NCBI GenBank assembly: GCA_017640605.1
Contig: JAEPQH010000014.1
Coordinates: forward strand, 24,855-88,854
Length of the DNA: 64,000 nucleotides
Direction: 5' to 3'
Source: Balneolaceae bacterium
Lineage (GTDB): Bacteria > Bacteroidota > Rhodothermia > Balneolales > Balneolaceae
Under the pieces are notes generated by a model. That model saw only the letters and a list, made by a program, of their open reading frames with translations, did no database searches and was not told the DNA's origin. Positions 63,388 to 64,000 of this stretch are shown here, one piece after another. The first letter of the stretch is position 1. Each line of letters begins with the position of its first letter. Made by a program: the position numbers and the translations under genes.

Positions 63388-63410
63388 GAGTGTTCAATTA
63401 AGTGTGTCAG
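63388..63410. repeat. putative terminal inverted repeat of the IS256-family element
   Basis: GAGTGTTCAATTAAGTGTGT (63388-63407), followed by CAG, covers the transposase stop and probably marks the left end of the element. The matching end and any target duplication are outside the window. Confidence 0.5.
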
Positions 63411-64000
63411 GGGTTAAGTATCTGTCTTCGAAGTAATCTACTAAATCTCGTCGTACCGAGCTCCATCCAAACATAGCACCTGACCATTTCGTCTGGGCAT
63501 TCATCGTTGCCAGATAGAGTTGTTTAACGATGGCGTTTTCACTGGTAAAGGCACCTTTGGTTTTGGTCGCCTTGCGCACCATACGGTGATAGCTTTCGAT
63601 GGGGTTATTGGTGTAAATAATGCGTCGCAGCGCTGGAGGATATTTATAGAAGTTCGTCAAGCGCTCCCAGTTTGCATGCCAAGAGCGAAACAGCACCTTG
63701 TATTTTGCCCACCGTGCCTCGGCTTGTTGAAGATATTGTGAGGCCGCCTGAGCATTCAAGGCCGTGTAGACCGCCCTGAGATCTTTGCTGACGGCTTTGT
63801 AGTCTTTGTAATTGACATACTTGAGGCTGTTGCGCATTTGATGCACCAGGCATAACTGCACATCGGTGCGCGGGAACAGATCCTCAATGGCATCGCCGAA
63901 GCCGGCTAGGTTATCGATGCATGCTACAAAGATGTCGCTGAGCCCCCGCGTTTTAAGCTCATGCAGTACCCCGCGCCAAAAGCTCGCCGATTCATGCTCG
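63394..64000 (-). CDS. IS256-family transposase, truncated by the window edge
   Basis: The frame is open to base 64000. Reading from the edge: ESASFWRGVLHELKTRGLSDIFVACIDNLAGFGDAIEDLFP, then CLVHQMRNSLKYV, AEARWAKYKVLFRSW, YTNNPIESYHRMVRKATKTKGAFTSENA. These are the C-terminal two-thirds of the IS256 DDE transposase: the second Asp in CIDNLAGF and the Glu in NPIESYHR. GTG at 63861 is not the true start. Higher GC than neighbours, suggesting a recently arrived element. Confidence 0.93.
   Translation of the reverse strand, partial: EHESASFWRGVLHELKTRGLSDIFVACIDNLAGFGDAIEDLFPRTDVQLCLVHQMRNSLKYVNYKDYKAVSKDLRAVYTALNAQAASQYLQQAEARWAKYKVLFRSWHANWERLTNFYKYPPALRRIIYTNNPIESYHRMVRKATKTKGAFTSENAIVKQLYLATMNAQTKWSGAMFGWSSVRRDLVDYFEDRYLTPDTLN

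Overview
The window looks like chromosomal DNA of a Bacteroidota-like marine bacterium, most probably in or near the Balneolaceae (Balneolota). This is inferred from gene families, not from a marker gene: there is no rRNA or tRNA here. Pointers are moderate GC, weak Shine-Dalgarno sequences, many small lipoproteins with Bacteroidota-type lipoboxes, an Mrp ATPase without the usual C-terminal CxxC, a large secreted DUF5117-type metalloprotease, secreted M14, M19 and S10 peptidases, and a FAH/HGD/HPPD tyrosine pathway with acetoacetyl-CoA synthetase.

Layout. 1-6.6 kb: 3' part of mrp, an alpha/beta hydrolase, a DoxX-like protein, an inserted lipoprotein bounded by a mosaic direct repeat carrying a relic of the glutamate dehydrogenase 3' end, then gdh and a membrane protein with an M15-like tail. 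6.7-18.4 kb: M19 dipeptidase, then about 9 kb (SDR, dinB, an ECF sigma / anti-sigma / secreted protein operon, aat, a metalloprotease, an arrestin-like protein) enclosed by two inverted arrays of a 135-bp hairpin repeat. 18.4-26.9 kb: GH5 lipoprotein, TonB-C lipoprotein, AT-rich accessory lipoproteins including one with a JAMM-like HTHP motif, a methyltransferase, a YdeI/DUF1905 protein and a 302-bp tandem repeat. 26.9-37.4 kb: M14 peptidase; a tight operon of Nramp-like transporter, hemolysin III, 970-aa HELIH-propeller-barrel protein and DUF2911 lipoprotein; small lipoproteins; and a DUF2178-like / XRE pair behind a double palindrome. 37.7-48.9 kb: a porin / phosphate-binding-like / chemoreceptor operon, a two-RCK potassium channel, paired lipoproteins, S10 carboxypeptidase. 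49-56 kb: tyrosine catabolism on the minus strand (HGD, FAH, flavin reductase-like, AacS, HPPD). 56-64 kb: solo HigA-type regulator, solo PycTM-like effector, thioredoxin-purU-PQQ dehydrogenase operon, ParDE, a HEPN-like gene, and an IS256-family transposase cut by the window edge.

How parts work together. HPPD, HGD and FAH convert 4-hydroxyphenylpyruvate to fumarate plus acetoacetate, and AacS activates the acetoacetate. An identical 19-mer containing a 14-bp palindrome lies upstream of both HPPD and HGD and probably binds a common regulator. The porin, binding protein and chemoreceptor probably form one sensing/uptake unit. Intergenic DNA is unusually rich in structured repeats: 135-bp hairpin arrays, inverted degenerate 9-bp minisatellites at gene ends, REP-like palindromes and a three-hairpin 302-bp unit. 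These, with possible inversion of the 9-kb segment, are the most unusual part of the window. All coordinates and alignments were read by eye.
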